This document shows positions 8,750 to 15,493 of a DNA stretch of 54,233 bases, piece by piece; the first letter of the stretch is position 1, and the number at the start of each line of letters is the position of its first letter. The stretch is from Deltaproteobacteria bacterium (GTDB lineage: Bacteria; Desulfobacterota; RBG-13-43-22): the NCBI GenBank assembly GCA_016208255.1, contig JACQYK010000093.1, forward strand, positions 1 to 54,233. The letters are read 5' to 3'. The notes under the pieces are model-generated. The model did no database searches, was not told the DNA's origin, and saw only the letters and a list, made by a program, of their open reading frames with translations. The position numbers and the translations under genes are program-made.

Positions 8750-9745
8750 TTATAAAGTTATTGAGGCGTAAAGCAGCTCAAATAGGGCCATACCCTTTTC
8801 TAAAATCTCCCGGTCTGCCGTGCCGGTTTTTCTGATTCCCTTTAAAAGTTCTTCTATCCCTTGGGCCTCCGGGGCAGGGTACTTTTCATCTTTCAAGTCA
8901 ATCTCGTGAACGATCTGGGCCATCTTTTTAAGGGCCTTGTCTTTTAATCCGAAAACTTTGATCATCACCTCAAAAGTACAGAGATCCCCTTGGTGGGTGA
9001 ACTCTCCGTTCTTCATGTCAAAGGTTACAAACCCTCCCTCGGGGTTGGTTGTTTCATCTTCTTTAATAAATTTAAATACCGCCTTAGGATCGATAAATCT
9101 CCGGATAAGCCAGGCCGAGGCCATTCGGTCCACATAAGGTCGTTTTCGGGTGCCCCAAGTATTTCGCTGGTAGTCTTTCGGGTCCTTTGGATCAATTAAT
9201 TTCTCCGACTTTTTAATTTCCCCTCTCGGCCGGCACGTTATCTCCTTATTGATACCTTTCAGACGGATTTCCAGGGAAGCCCCTTTTTTTGATGAAAAGA
9301 AATCGACCTTTTTGACCATCTCAAATTCCTTCAGGAGACGGTTATAGTCTTTGATTAATTTTTTCCTGTTCTCTGCGGTGCCTGTTTTATTTGAATTACC
9401 GATCCTTCTTTCCAGGGCTTCAACGCCCTCCTCCACAGGACGGTATTCCTTTTCTCTATTTTGATCAAAAAGGGTGATCAATTCCTCTTCTGCCAGGGAT
9501 TCAATCCGTTCAACACGGACAAAAGCCCCTTCCCCCCCCCGACTGATCACTTCCGAAACCAGCCATTGAAAGTACTCATGATTTTCTTCATTATCAGGAA
9601 GGATATGCCCCGATCCCTTAAAAGGGACAGCCCCAATCCGGGACAGTTTTCTCCATATTTTCATCCTGTTCCCGACGGGTTTAGAGGGAAGGCTATAAAA
9701 GAAAAGGAGCCAGCCCTTTGATCGTGCCGGTATATTTTGTATCAT
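8750..9745 (-). CDS. chrB: Chromate resistance protein ChrB (N- plus C-terminal domains)
   Basis: The 331-residue protein has the ChrB N-terminal region (KGWLLFFYSLPSKPVGNRMK, RKLSRIGAVPFKGSGHILP) and the C-terminal domain from about residue 200 (RPYVDRMASAWLIRRFID). In characterised chr operons ChrB is needed for chromate-induced expression and can act as a regulator. It is the first gene of a leftward operon with chrB-C, an AhpD-like gene and an MFS gene. A run of nine C at 9532-9540 encodes part of the glycine-rich SRGGEGAF loop and is a possible slippage site. The ATG at 9745 sits only eight bases from the -10 box. Confidence 0.87.
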   Translation of the reverse strand: MIQNIPARSKGWLLFFYSLPSKPVGNRMKIWRKLSRIGAVPFKGSGHILPDNEENHEYFQWLVSEVISRGGEGAFVRVERIESLAEEELITLFDQNREKEYRPVEEGVEALERRIGNSNKTGTAENRKKLIKDYNRLLKEFEMVKKVDFFSSKKGASLEIRLKGINKEITCRPRGEIKKSEKLIDPKDPKDYQRNTWGTRKRPYVDRMASAWLIRRFIDPKAVFKFIKEDETTNPEGGFVTFDMKNGEFTHQGDLCTFEVMIKVFGLKDKALKKMAQIVHEIDLKDEKYPAPEAQGIEELLKGIRKTGTADREILEKGMALFELLYASITL

Positions 9746-9753
9746 TTGTTTCT

Positions 9754-9782
9754 ATTGTAATACATATTACTTATTTTGTCAA
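9754..9782 (-). promoter_or_regulatory. chrB promoter with overlapping palindromic operator candidate
   Basis: On the minus strand TTGACA (9782-9777) and TACAAT (9759-9754) are 17 bases apart, a near-consensus promoter. GTAAT-ACAT-ATTAC (9757-9770) is a palindrome lying in the spacer and touching the -10 box, an ideal place for a repressor. The chrB ATG begins eight bases beyond the -10 box, so the mRNA is predicted to be leaderless. ChrB itself is the obvious candidate regulator, but that is inference. Confidence 0.65.
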
Positions 9783-9968
9783 ATTATTATACTCGACCAT
9801 GAATTTACAGCCTTCTCTTCTCCGGAGTTAAATTAGAGGAGGTTAGTTTTTATTTTTGAGACCAATTTACCAATAGTAAGTTATGATCTGGTTCTCTTAA
9901 TAAGTTTGGAGAAAAAGTTCAATTAGCGAGGTCCCATTTTCCCATTTCCGGGTGAGGAATGATAATTT
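9783..9968. other. Intergenic stretch between the divergent chrB and dedA promoters
   Basis: This A/T-rich stretch separates the chrB and dedA promoters. I see no gene, no strong terminator and no repeat of note. Confidence 0.5.
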
Positions 9969-9997
9969 TTGCTTTGGTCATAAAAAGACGGTATAAT
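9969..9997 (+). promoter_or_regulatory. Promoter candidate of the DedA gene
   Basis: TTGCTT (9969-9974) and a perfect TATAAT (9992-9997) are spaced by 17 bases. An out-of-frame ATG follows eight bases after the -10 box; the DedA start is 43 bases further on. Confidence 0.5.
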
Positions 9998-10048
9998 TAA
10001 TTTAAATGGGGGAAAGTATTTTTTTTCTCCCCCAGAGAGAAATTTCCA

Positions 10049-10642
10049 TTGATACCGAATATAGAACATTTCCCTTATTTAGGTTTGTTCCTCCTGCTTC
10101 TCTTTGGTGGAGTAGGCCTGCCTTTCCCGGAAGATGCCACCCTTATTCTTTGCGGGTTTTTGATCTCCACCCAGATTGTAAAGCCCATCCCGGCCCTGAT
10201 CATCGTCTATGCCGGTCTATTGATAGCCGACCTGACTCTCCATTTTATCGGCAAAAAATACGGCCGTCAGGTAGTTACCCATCGACGTTTCCATAAATTG
10301 ATTTCTCCGGAACGGCTCTCCTTTCTGGAAGACAAGTTCAATCGTCGGGGAATCCTGATTATCCTATTGGGAAGACATGTGGCCGGATTGAGGGCCCAAT
10401 TATTTCTGGTCTCCGGGATTATGGAAATGCCCACACTGAAATTTTTAATGACGGATGCGGTGTCTTCCCTCTTGACCATGGCCCTGATGATTGGAGCCGG
10501 CTATTGGGGAGGAAACAGCCTCAAATTCCTAAAACAAGGCCTGGTTAGAATTGAACACATTGCCATTCTGGTCGTCATCATCTTCATTCTTTTTTATTCA
10601 ATATACAGATATCTGAAACCCAAGTTAATCAATAAAAGCTGA
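10049..10642 (+). CDS. DedA family membrane protein
   Basis: The 197-residue protein matches the DedA/SNARE-associated (VTT) family. It has GGVGLPFPEDATLILCGFL near residues 19-37 with the acidic residue after the proline pair, and RRGILIILLGRHVAGLRAQ near 102-120 with the conserved arginines. It ends with a transmembrane helix and basic tail. DedA proteins are linked to lipid flipping and membrane potential maintenance. The start I support is a TTG preceded by GAGAGAAA; no in-frame ATG lies upstream. An ATG at 10006 is one frame off and separated by a run of eight T. Confidence 0.85.
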   Translation: MIPNIEHFPYLGLFLLLLFGGVGLPFPEDATLILCGFLISTQIVKPIPALIIVYAGLLIADLTLHFIGKKYGRQVVTHRRFHKLISPERLSFLEDKFNRRGILIILLGRHVAGLRAQLFLVSGIMEMPTLKFLMTDAVSSLLTMALMIGAGYWGGNSLKFLKQGLVRIEHIAILVVIIFILFYSIYRYLKPKLINKS

Positions 10643-10686
10643 TGACTGCCATCGTGTTCTTGACACCCGGGATAAAGTCTTTAGTT

Positions 10687-10778
10687 CGAAAATAGGATTC
10701 GGAGCCTACAAGCCTATTTTCATGCTTCGTGGTGTCACGCCACTGAAAAGCGTGGCATGACGGTTTAATACGAAAATA
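10687..10778. repeat. Dispersed repeat copy A (TATTTTC...GAAAATA ends)
   Basis: TATTTTC at 10715-10721 pairs with GAAAATA at 10772-10778. Between them are CATGCTTCGTGGTG, an inner hairpin (GTCAC/GCCAC against GTGGC/ATGAC) and GGTTTAATAC. A further GAAAATAGG upstream near 10688 can pair with the same left arm. Related copies occur near 10909, 38534-38754, 46536 and 51414. Confidence 0.65.
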
Positions 10779-10810
10779 ACCCTGGATTAAACCCCAGGCT
10801 TGATTGCTCT

Positions 10811-10884
10811 CCGTCATGCCGGACTCGATCCGGCATCCAGGGACTTTGTGAATAGCCTGGATTCCCGCCTTCGCGGGAATGACG
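10811..10884. repeat. Palindromic dispersed repeat with two inner hairpins
   Basis: CGTCAT (from 10812) pairs with ATGACG (to 10884). Inside are GCCGGA-CTCGA-TCCGGC and TTCCCGC-CTTC-GCGGGAA, and TCCAGG pairs with CCTGGA. This resembles the GC-rich hairpin repeats common between genes in many proteobacteria. Confidence 0.65.
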
Positions 10885-10908
10885 ACCTAACTTATCGGTC
10901 CTCACAAC

Positions 10909-10952
10909 ATTTTCATGTTTCTTGGCGCCCCCGATGGGGCCAGAGAGTTTTA
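10909..10952. repeat. Partial dispersed repeat copy A2
   Basis: ATTTTCATGTTTCTTGGCG followed by CCCCGATGGGG matches the left half of the TATTTTC-type repeat. It lies about 50 bases before the response-regulator start at 11002. Together with the two preceding repeats it fills most of the 359-base gap after dedA. Confidence 0.5.
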
Positions 10953-11001
10953 GGTTGATTGCCAACCCGGAAAACCAACTCCTTTTCAATGAGGTGTTGA
11001 C

Positions 11002-11679
11002 ATGCGTATTTTAGTGGTAGAGGATGACCTTAAAATCGCCTCTTTTATTATGAAGGGCTTAAAAGCCGCCGGCTATGCCGTGGACCACGCCGCCGATGGA
11101 GAAACGGGTCTCGATATGGCCTTGACCGAGCCCTACGATACCGCCATTATCGATATCATGTTGCCCAAACGGGACGGCCTTTCTCTCATAGAGAAAATGC
11201 GAAAAGAAAAAGTCCAAACCCCGGTCATAATCCTCAGTGCCAGGGATTCAATTGATGACCGGGTTAAGGGACTTCAAACCGGTGGGGATGATTATCTCAC
11301 CAAGCCGTTTGCTTTTTCCGAACTCCTGGCCCGGGTCCAGGCTTTGATTCGAAGAGCCAGCGGCCTTTCTGAACCGGTCCGCCTGACCGTAGGCGATCTA
11401 TCCGTCAATCTCCTCACCCGGGAGGTGAGCCGGGGGGAGGGAAAAATCGAACTTCAGCCGATTGAGTTTTCGTTACTCGAGTACCTGATGCGCAGTGCCG
11501 GCCGGGTTGTTTCAAAAACAATGATCATGGAACATGTCTGGAATTATAATTTTGATCCACAGACCAATGTGGTGGAAGCCCGGATTTGCCGGCTCAGGGA
11601 TAAAATCGATCGAAATTTTGAACGGAAGCTGATCCAGACGGTCCGGGGGGTAGGATATGTCCTTAAGGAAACCGATTAA
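11002..11679 (+). CDS. OmpR-family response regulator
   Basis: The 225-residue protein has an N-terminal receiver domain (MRILVVEDDLKIASF with the acidic pocket, phospho-acceptor aspartate in TAIIDIMLP near residue 51, lysine in LTKPFAFSE). A winged-helix DNA-binding domain starts near 128 (LQPIEFSLLEYLMRSAGRVV, VVEARICRLRDKID). It overlaps the next gene by 23 bases, so kinase and regulator are translationally linked. The DegP gene 130 bases after the kinase suggests a CpxR-like envelope-stress role, inferred from order. Confidence 0.93.
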   Translation: MRILVVEDDLKIASFIMKGLKAAGYAVDHAADGETGLDMALTEPYDTAIIDIMLPKRDGLSLIEKMRKEKVQTPVIILSARDSIDDRVKGLQTGGDDYLTKPFAFSELLARVQALIRRASGLSEPVRLTVGDLSVNLLTREVSRGEGKIELQPIEFSLLEYLMRSAGRVVSKTMIMEHVWNYNFDPQTNVVEARICRLRDKIDRNFERKLIQTVRGVGYVLKETD

Positions 11680-13078
11680 GTTTCTAAATACCCTCGCCTT
11701 TCGGCTGACCCTCTGGTACGCGGGGATTTTCACCCTCTCTTCCTGTGTCGCCTTTCTTTTATTCTATATGCTGATCACCTCATTTATGCGCAATCAGACC
11801 GACCAGGAGTTGTTAGGCCAGGTCAACCGTTTTGCAACGCTACAAGCCGCTGAAGGGGTTGAAGCGGTCAAGGGGGGTGCCTGGGTAGAAGCCCAGGCCG
11901 CACGAGACAAGAAGGTATTCTTTCGGTTTCTTTCTTTGGACGGACAGGTTTTTTCCTCCTCCAACATGGTTTATTGGGAAAATATTCCGGTCACTGAAAA
12001 AGCCATCCGGGAATTGCTTCATAGCGGTCGGCCTGTTATGGAAACCCTGATTATGAAGAACCGGCCGGATCAAGTCCGGATACTCTATGCCATGATCAGT
12101 TCCGGCATTATTATACAGGTGGGATTGGTTATGGAGAGCTATTCCCGTTTTCTGGCAGCCTTTAAGAGCATCTTTATCATCACCATGTCGCTCTTGATCT
12201 TGCTGGCCGCAGGATTGGGCTGGTTTATGGCCAGGAGGGCCGTTTCCGGCGTAGAGGCGGTGACCCGAACAGCCCGGAAGATATCCCGGGGGTCTTTGGA
12301 AGAACGGGTTTTAATCAAAGGTCAGGGGGATGAAATCGACCAACTGGCCCAAACCTTCAATCAGATGCTCGATCGCATTCAGACCCTGGTCACCGAGATA
12401 AAGGAAATGACCGACCATATTGCCCATGACCTGAGAAGCCCCCTGACCCGCATTCGCGGCCATGCCGAGGTGACCCTGACCACCGCTAAATCCCTGAGCG
12501 AATATGAAGCTATGGCTGCCGGCACCATTGAGGACTGTGACCGGCTGCTGGACATGACCAATACCTTGCTATTGATTTCAAAAACAGAATCGGGAGTGAA
12601 CACGATTGCCATGGAGGAGATCAATTTGACCCTCCTGATTCAAGAAGGATGCGAATTGTTCAGGCCCACGGCGGAAGATAAAGGGTTGTCTTTGAACTGT
12701 GAGGTGTCTGAGGGCTGCCGTCTGAAGGGAGATACCCGGATGATCCAGCGCCTGCTGGCTAATCTTCTGGACAATGCCATTAAATATACTCCTTCAGGAG
12801 GGTTCGTTACCGTTTCCCTTGAAGAACAGGAGGAAAACCTGGTGATCGAAGTCAAGGACAGCGGGATCGGTATTTCTCCTGATGATCTTCCTCGTATTTT
12901 TGAACGGTTTTATCGCAGTGATCGGAGCCGCTCGCTGGAAGGTATCGGATTGGGTCTGAGCCTGGCCAGAGCCATTGCCCGAGCCCACCGCGGCGACTTG
13001 AGTGCCCTCAGTCAACCCAACCAAGGAAGTACTTTCAGACTCATTCTCCCGAAATCCCGCCCGGCCCAAAGTCTCTAA
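11657..13078 (+). CDS. Sensor histidine kinase (HAMP-HisKA-HATPase)
   Basis: This 473-residue inner-membrane kinase has a transmembrane helix near residues 15-38, a periplasmic segment to about 165, a second helix near 170-190 and a HAMP linker. The phospho-acceptor box is DHIAHDLRSPLTRIRGHAE (histidine about 256). The ATP-binding N, G1 and G2 motifs follow (LLDNAIKYTP, DSGIGISPDDL, GIGLGLSLARAIAR). It overlaps the upstream response regulator by 23 bases and should be its partner. The periplasmic part is not a recognised ligand domain. Confidence 0.92.
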   Translation: MSLRKPIKFLNTLAFRLTLWYAGIFTLSSCVAFLLFYMLITSFMRNQTDQELLGQVNRFATLQAAEGVEAVKGGAWVEAQAARDKKVFFRFLSLDGQVFSSSNMVYWENIPVTEKAIRELLHSGRPVMETLIMKNRPDQVRILYAMISSGIIIQVGLVMESYSRFLAAFKSIFIITMSLLILLAAGLGWFMARRAVSGVEAVTRTARKISRGSLEERVLIKGQGDEIDQLAQTFNQMLDRIQTLVTEIKEMTDHIAHDLRSPLTRIRGHAEVTLTTAKSLSEYEAMAAGTIEDCDRLLDMTNTLLLISKTESGVNTIAMEEINLTLLIQEGCELFRPTAEDKGLSLNCEVSEGCRLKGDTRMIQRLLANLLDNAIKYTPSGGFVTVSLEEQEENLVIEVKDSGIGISPDDLPRIFERFYRSDRSRSLEGIGLGLSLARAIARAHRGDLSALSQPNQGSTFRLILPKSRPAQSL

Positions 13079-13210
13079 TTCCAGTTCCCAACATGACCAA
13101 CTTGTAATCTTCCGGTCATCTTCCCATCATCTTCCTGATTTATCATTCCATCAAAAGAAAAGGGTTGTCGTTACCCAAAGTCCAGTATCTCAAATAAGGA
13201 GGAAAACAAC

Positions 13211-14674
13211 ATGGAACATAGAAAACGATTTAAAACCATTATTCTAACTCTGGCCTTGATCGTGGGCTTGACCGGAGCAGGATTTGGAGTGTCCCAGGCG
13301 GTCAGGCAATCCAATGGAACGGTTTCATCGGAACCCGTCATTTCTCAGCCCATTATGGTCCCGGCTACCTTTAGCGACCTGGCGGAAAAGGTTCGTCCCG
13401 GGGTAGTCAATATTCAGGTCGTCAAAAAAATAAAGAACATCGGTCTGAATCCTCGCAATTTCCAGGGGTTTCCCTTTGGAGGCCAGGATCCTTTCGGTGA
13501 TTTTTTCGGGCCTTTTTCCCAGGGCAACCCGCCACGGGGATTTGAACAGAAAGGAATAGGTTCGGGAGTTGTTATCAGCCGGAACGGATATATTCTGACT
13601 AATAATCATGTGGTTGAAGAGGCCGACCAGATAAAAGTCAAACTCAGCAACGGCAATGAGTATAAAGGGAAGGTCGTCGGACGGGACCCCAAGACTGATC
13701 TGGCCCTGCTCAAGATTGAAGGGGTATCGGATCTCCACCCCCTGAACCTCGGCAACTCAGAGGATTTGAAGGTCGGCAACTGGGTTGTGGCCGTCGGCAG
13801 TCCTTTCGGACTGGAACAGACTGTGACCGCGGGCATTGTCAGCGCCAAAGGGAGGGTGATTGGCTCCGGACCCTATGATAACTTTATTCAAACGGATGCT
13901 TCCATCAACCCCGGCAACAGCGGCGGTCCCCTCATCAATATGAGAGGGGAAGTGGTTGGCATTAACACGGCCATTGTGGCCCAAGGCCAGGGGATTGGCT
14001 TTGCCATCCCGATCAATATGGCTAAAGACATTGCCGGTCAACTCCAGAATAAGGGTCATGTGACCCGAGGCTGGCTGGGAGTGACTATTCAGGAGGTAAC
14101 CCCCGATCTGGCCAAGTCCTTTGGCCTCAAGGAAAAAAAGGGTGCCCTGGTGGCCCAGGTCAGCCCGGGCAGTCCGGCGGAAAAGGCCGGCATTGAGCAG
14201 GGGGACATCATCCTTGAGTTTGACGGCAAAAAAATTTCTGAGGCCAATGACCTGCCCCGAATCGTGGCTTCCACCCCGATTGGGAAATCGATTGATTTAA
14301 AACTGTCCAGAGAAGGCAAGGTTATGGACCGTTCGATCAAGGTGGGAGAAATGAATGAAAAGGCAGAAACGGCCCGAACCTCTTCTCCTCAACCATCCCT
14401 GGGTATTACAGTCCAGAACCTTACTCCGGAAATCGCTCGGGACCTTGGCTTAAAAAAATCAGGAGGTGTGGTTGTGACCCAGGTGGAATCCGGGAGCCCG
14501 GCCGCCGAGGCGGGTATTCAAACCGGAGATGTCATTCGTGAGGTCAACCGAAAACCGGTTAAAAATGCCGATGATTTTTTGGAGAAGATCGAAAAGATTA
14601 AAGGGCAGGAAAATGTTCTGTTCTTTATACAACGGGGAGAAAACCGTCTCTTTGCCGCGGTAAAACCGAATTAG
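13211..14674 (+). CDS. degP: DegP/HtrA-type periplasmic serine protease
   Basis: The 487-residue protein has an N-terminal signal/anchor helix (IILTLALIVGLTGAGFGVSQ) and a trypsin-like domain with the triad in order: His in LTNNHVVEEAD, Asp in PKTDLALLKI and Ser in GNSGGPLIN. Two PDZ domains follow (about 285-375 and 395-487). This is the Do-protease layout that degrades or refolds misfolded envelope proteins. A GGAGG site precedes the ATG. Its position directly behind a two-component pair suggests that system controls it. A glycine/phenylalanine-rich loop after residue 75 fits the long LA loop of DegP. Confidence 0.93.
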   Translation: MEHRKRFKTIILTLALIVGLTGAGFGVSQAVRQSNGTVSSEPVISQPIMVPATFSDLAEKVRPGVVNIQVVKKIKNIGLNPRNFQGFPFGGQDPFGDFFGPFSQGNPPRGFEQKGIGSGVVISRNGYILTNNHVVEEADQIKVKLSNGNEYKGKVVGRDPKTDLALLKIEGVSDLHPLNLGNSEDLKVGNWVVAVGSPFGLEQTVTAGIVSAKGRVIGSGPYDNFIQTDASINPGNSGGPLINMRGEVVGINTAIVAQGQGIGFAIPINMAKDIAGQLQNKGHVTRGWLGVTIQEVTPDLAKSFGLKEKKGALVAQVSPGSPAEKAGIEQGDIILEFDGKKISEANDLPRIVASTPIGKSIDLKLSREGKVMDRSIKVGEMNEKAETARTSSPQPSLGITVQNLTPEIARDLGLKKSGGVVVTQVESGSPAAEAGIQTGDVIREVNRKPVKNADDFLEKIEKIKGQENVLFFIQRGENRLFAAVKPN

Positions 14675-14682
14675 TTTCCATC

Positions 14683-14728
14683 CGGAAATTCGAATTTCCG
14701 CCGATCGACCTGCTCGACTTTGTCGAGC
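14683..14728. repeat. Hairpin pair at the left edge of the array
   Basis: CGGAAATTCGAATTTCCG (14683-14700) is a perfect palindrome and GCTCGAC-TTT-GTCGAGC (14712-14728) is a perfect 7-bp hairpin. It looks like a unit of the type below without a clear outer stem. Confidence 0.6.
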
Positions 14729-14736
14729 TTTGAAAA

Positions 14737-14802
14737 GGCATCCCGTCAGACTCCCTCAGGGAGTCTGACCAAAAGATCGGCAAAGCCGATCGGCAGGATG
14801 CC
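14737..14802. repeat. Three-way-junction element, unit 1 (66 bp)
   Basis: Outer stem GGCATCC (14737-14743) with GGATGCC (14796-14802). Left hairpin GACTCCC-TCA-GGGAGTC starts at offset 12 (its stem extends outward to GTCA/TGAC). Right hairpin GATCGGC-AAA-GCCGATC starts at offset 38. Linkers are 5, 9 and 4 bases. Confidence 0.75.
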
Positions 14803-14822
14803 GTATGTCGACCTCATATTAA

Positions 14823-14888
14823 GGTCCCCTGTCTGACTCCTGAAGGGAGTCATCTTCTGAGGTCGACAGAGTCGACCGATGGGGGACC
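14823..14888. repeat. Three-way-junction element, unit 2 (66 bp)
   Basis: Outer stem GGTCCCC with GGGGACC. Left hairpin GACTCC-TGAAG-GGAGTC at offset 12, right hairpin GGTCGAC-AGA-GTCGACC at offset 38. Linkers are 5, 9 and 4 bases, identical to unit 1, though the outer and right stems differ in sequence and still pair. Confidence 0.75.
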
Positions 14889-14902
14889 GCACGAAGCTCC
14901 CG

Positions 14903-14978
14903 CCAGAAACCCTTTTTCAATCGGTCGATTTCATCGACCTTAACAGGAGCTCGGCTAAGCCGAGCGGGGGGTTTCTGG
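14903..14978. repeat. Three-way-junction element, unit 3 (variant)
   Basis: Outer stem CCAGAAACCC (14903-14912) with GGGTTTCTGG (14969-14978). Inner hairpins GGTCGAT-TTC-ATCGACC (14923-14939) and GCTCGGC-TAA-GCCGAGC (14949-14965), again nine bases apart. The outer stem is longer and displaced relative to units 1 and 2. Confidence 0.7.
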
Positions 14979-15003
14979 TCATAGATGATGCCGGTATCGG
15001 AGT

Positions 15004-15038
15004 GTTCTCATCCGGAAAGGTCTTTTCCGGATGAGAAC
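15004..15038. repeat. Long perfect hairpin
   Basis: GTTCTCATCCGGAAA (15004-15018) pairs perfectly with TTTCCGGATGAGAAC (15024-15038) around GGTCT. No T-run follows, so it is not a standard intrinsic terminator. CATCCGGAAA also occurs just after degP at about 14679. Confidence 0.55.
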
Positions 15039-15301
15039 TAAATAGGAAAAAAGATACTGTCAATCAAGCCTGTCCTGAGCTGCTGGCTACTCCAGGTCCC
15101 TGCCTCAATTTACCTCTCGATGGTTCTGGAAGCTCCCTTATCCTTTCCTTTGAAAAATTCAAACTCCTATCGTCTCATTTTCTCCAAGCTAAAGCCCGCT
15201 TTATTCCTGACCTAAACAGAGGTTTTCTTCTTGATCATAACTTTTTTTTATCATACACTTTTTCCCTATAAAAGATAAAATTCCATGATATTCTGTGCCT
15301 T

Positions 15302-15493
15302 ATGATAAAAAGCTCTGGGAAGGCCTGGGAAGAGGCTAAACAAGGTTTTATCAAAAGTTATAAGGATCTGCGGGATGCCTTCAAAAAAGCTCGGAAGGCC
15401 ATTAAACTAAGGGAAAAACCCTTTTCAGATACCCTAAAAAGGGAGAGGAGACGATGGCCCCTGAAGAGAAGAAAGGACTTACTGAAAATTTAA
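15302..15493 (+). CDS. Small basic helical protein upstream of and overlapping ftsH
   Basis: A 63-residue frame begins with ATG and ends 40 bases inside ftsH in another frame. It is rich in lysine and arginine and reads as amphipathic helix (KAWEEAKQGFIKSYKDL, AFKKARKAIKL), which argues for a real small protein in its first 40 residues. No family is recognised. A Shine-Dalgarno sequence is not evident at its ATG. Translation could couple to ftsH through the overlap. It may equally be leader sequence. Confidence 0.4.
   Translation: MIKSSGKAWEEAKQGFIKSYKDLRDAFKKARKAIKLREKPFSDTLKRERRRWPLKRRKDLLKI

Larger units (their letters stand above)
14675..15301. other. Non-coding region with clustered hairpin elements
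   Basis: The 627 bases between degP and the small gene before ftsH contain no convincing gene. 14683-14978 is a dense array of short perfect hairpins (next entries), followed by a 15-bp-stem hairpin at 15004-15038. From about 15040 to 15300 I see only A/T-rich sequence. Confidence 0.6.

Noticed and set aside
10006-10296. Frame overlapping dedA from the first ATG
   Set aside because: Its product resembles no protein, while the frame one base off gives a complete DedA protein.
14737-14802. tRNA-like gene (outer 7-bp stem, cloverleaf appearance)
   Set aside because: Only two arms of equal length are present, with no anticodon loop of seven bases, no T-loop GTTCRAN motif and no CCA context.
14683-14978. 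Integron attC sites or a retron non-coding RNA as explanation for the hairpin arrays
   Set aside because: No integrase or reverse transcriptase gene is in the window, the core GTTRRRY/RYYYAAC boxes of attC are absent, and the units are paired 7-bp triloop hairpins rather than one long imperfect stem.
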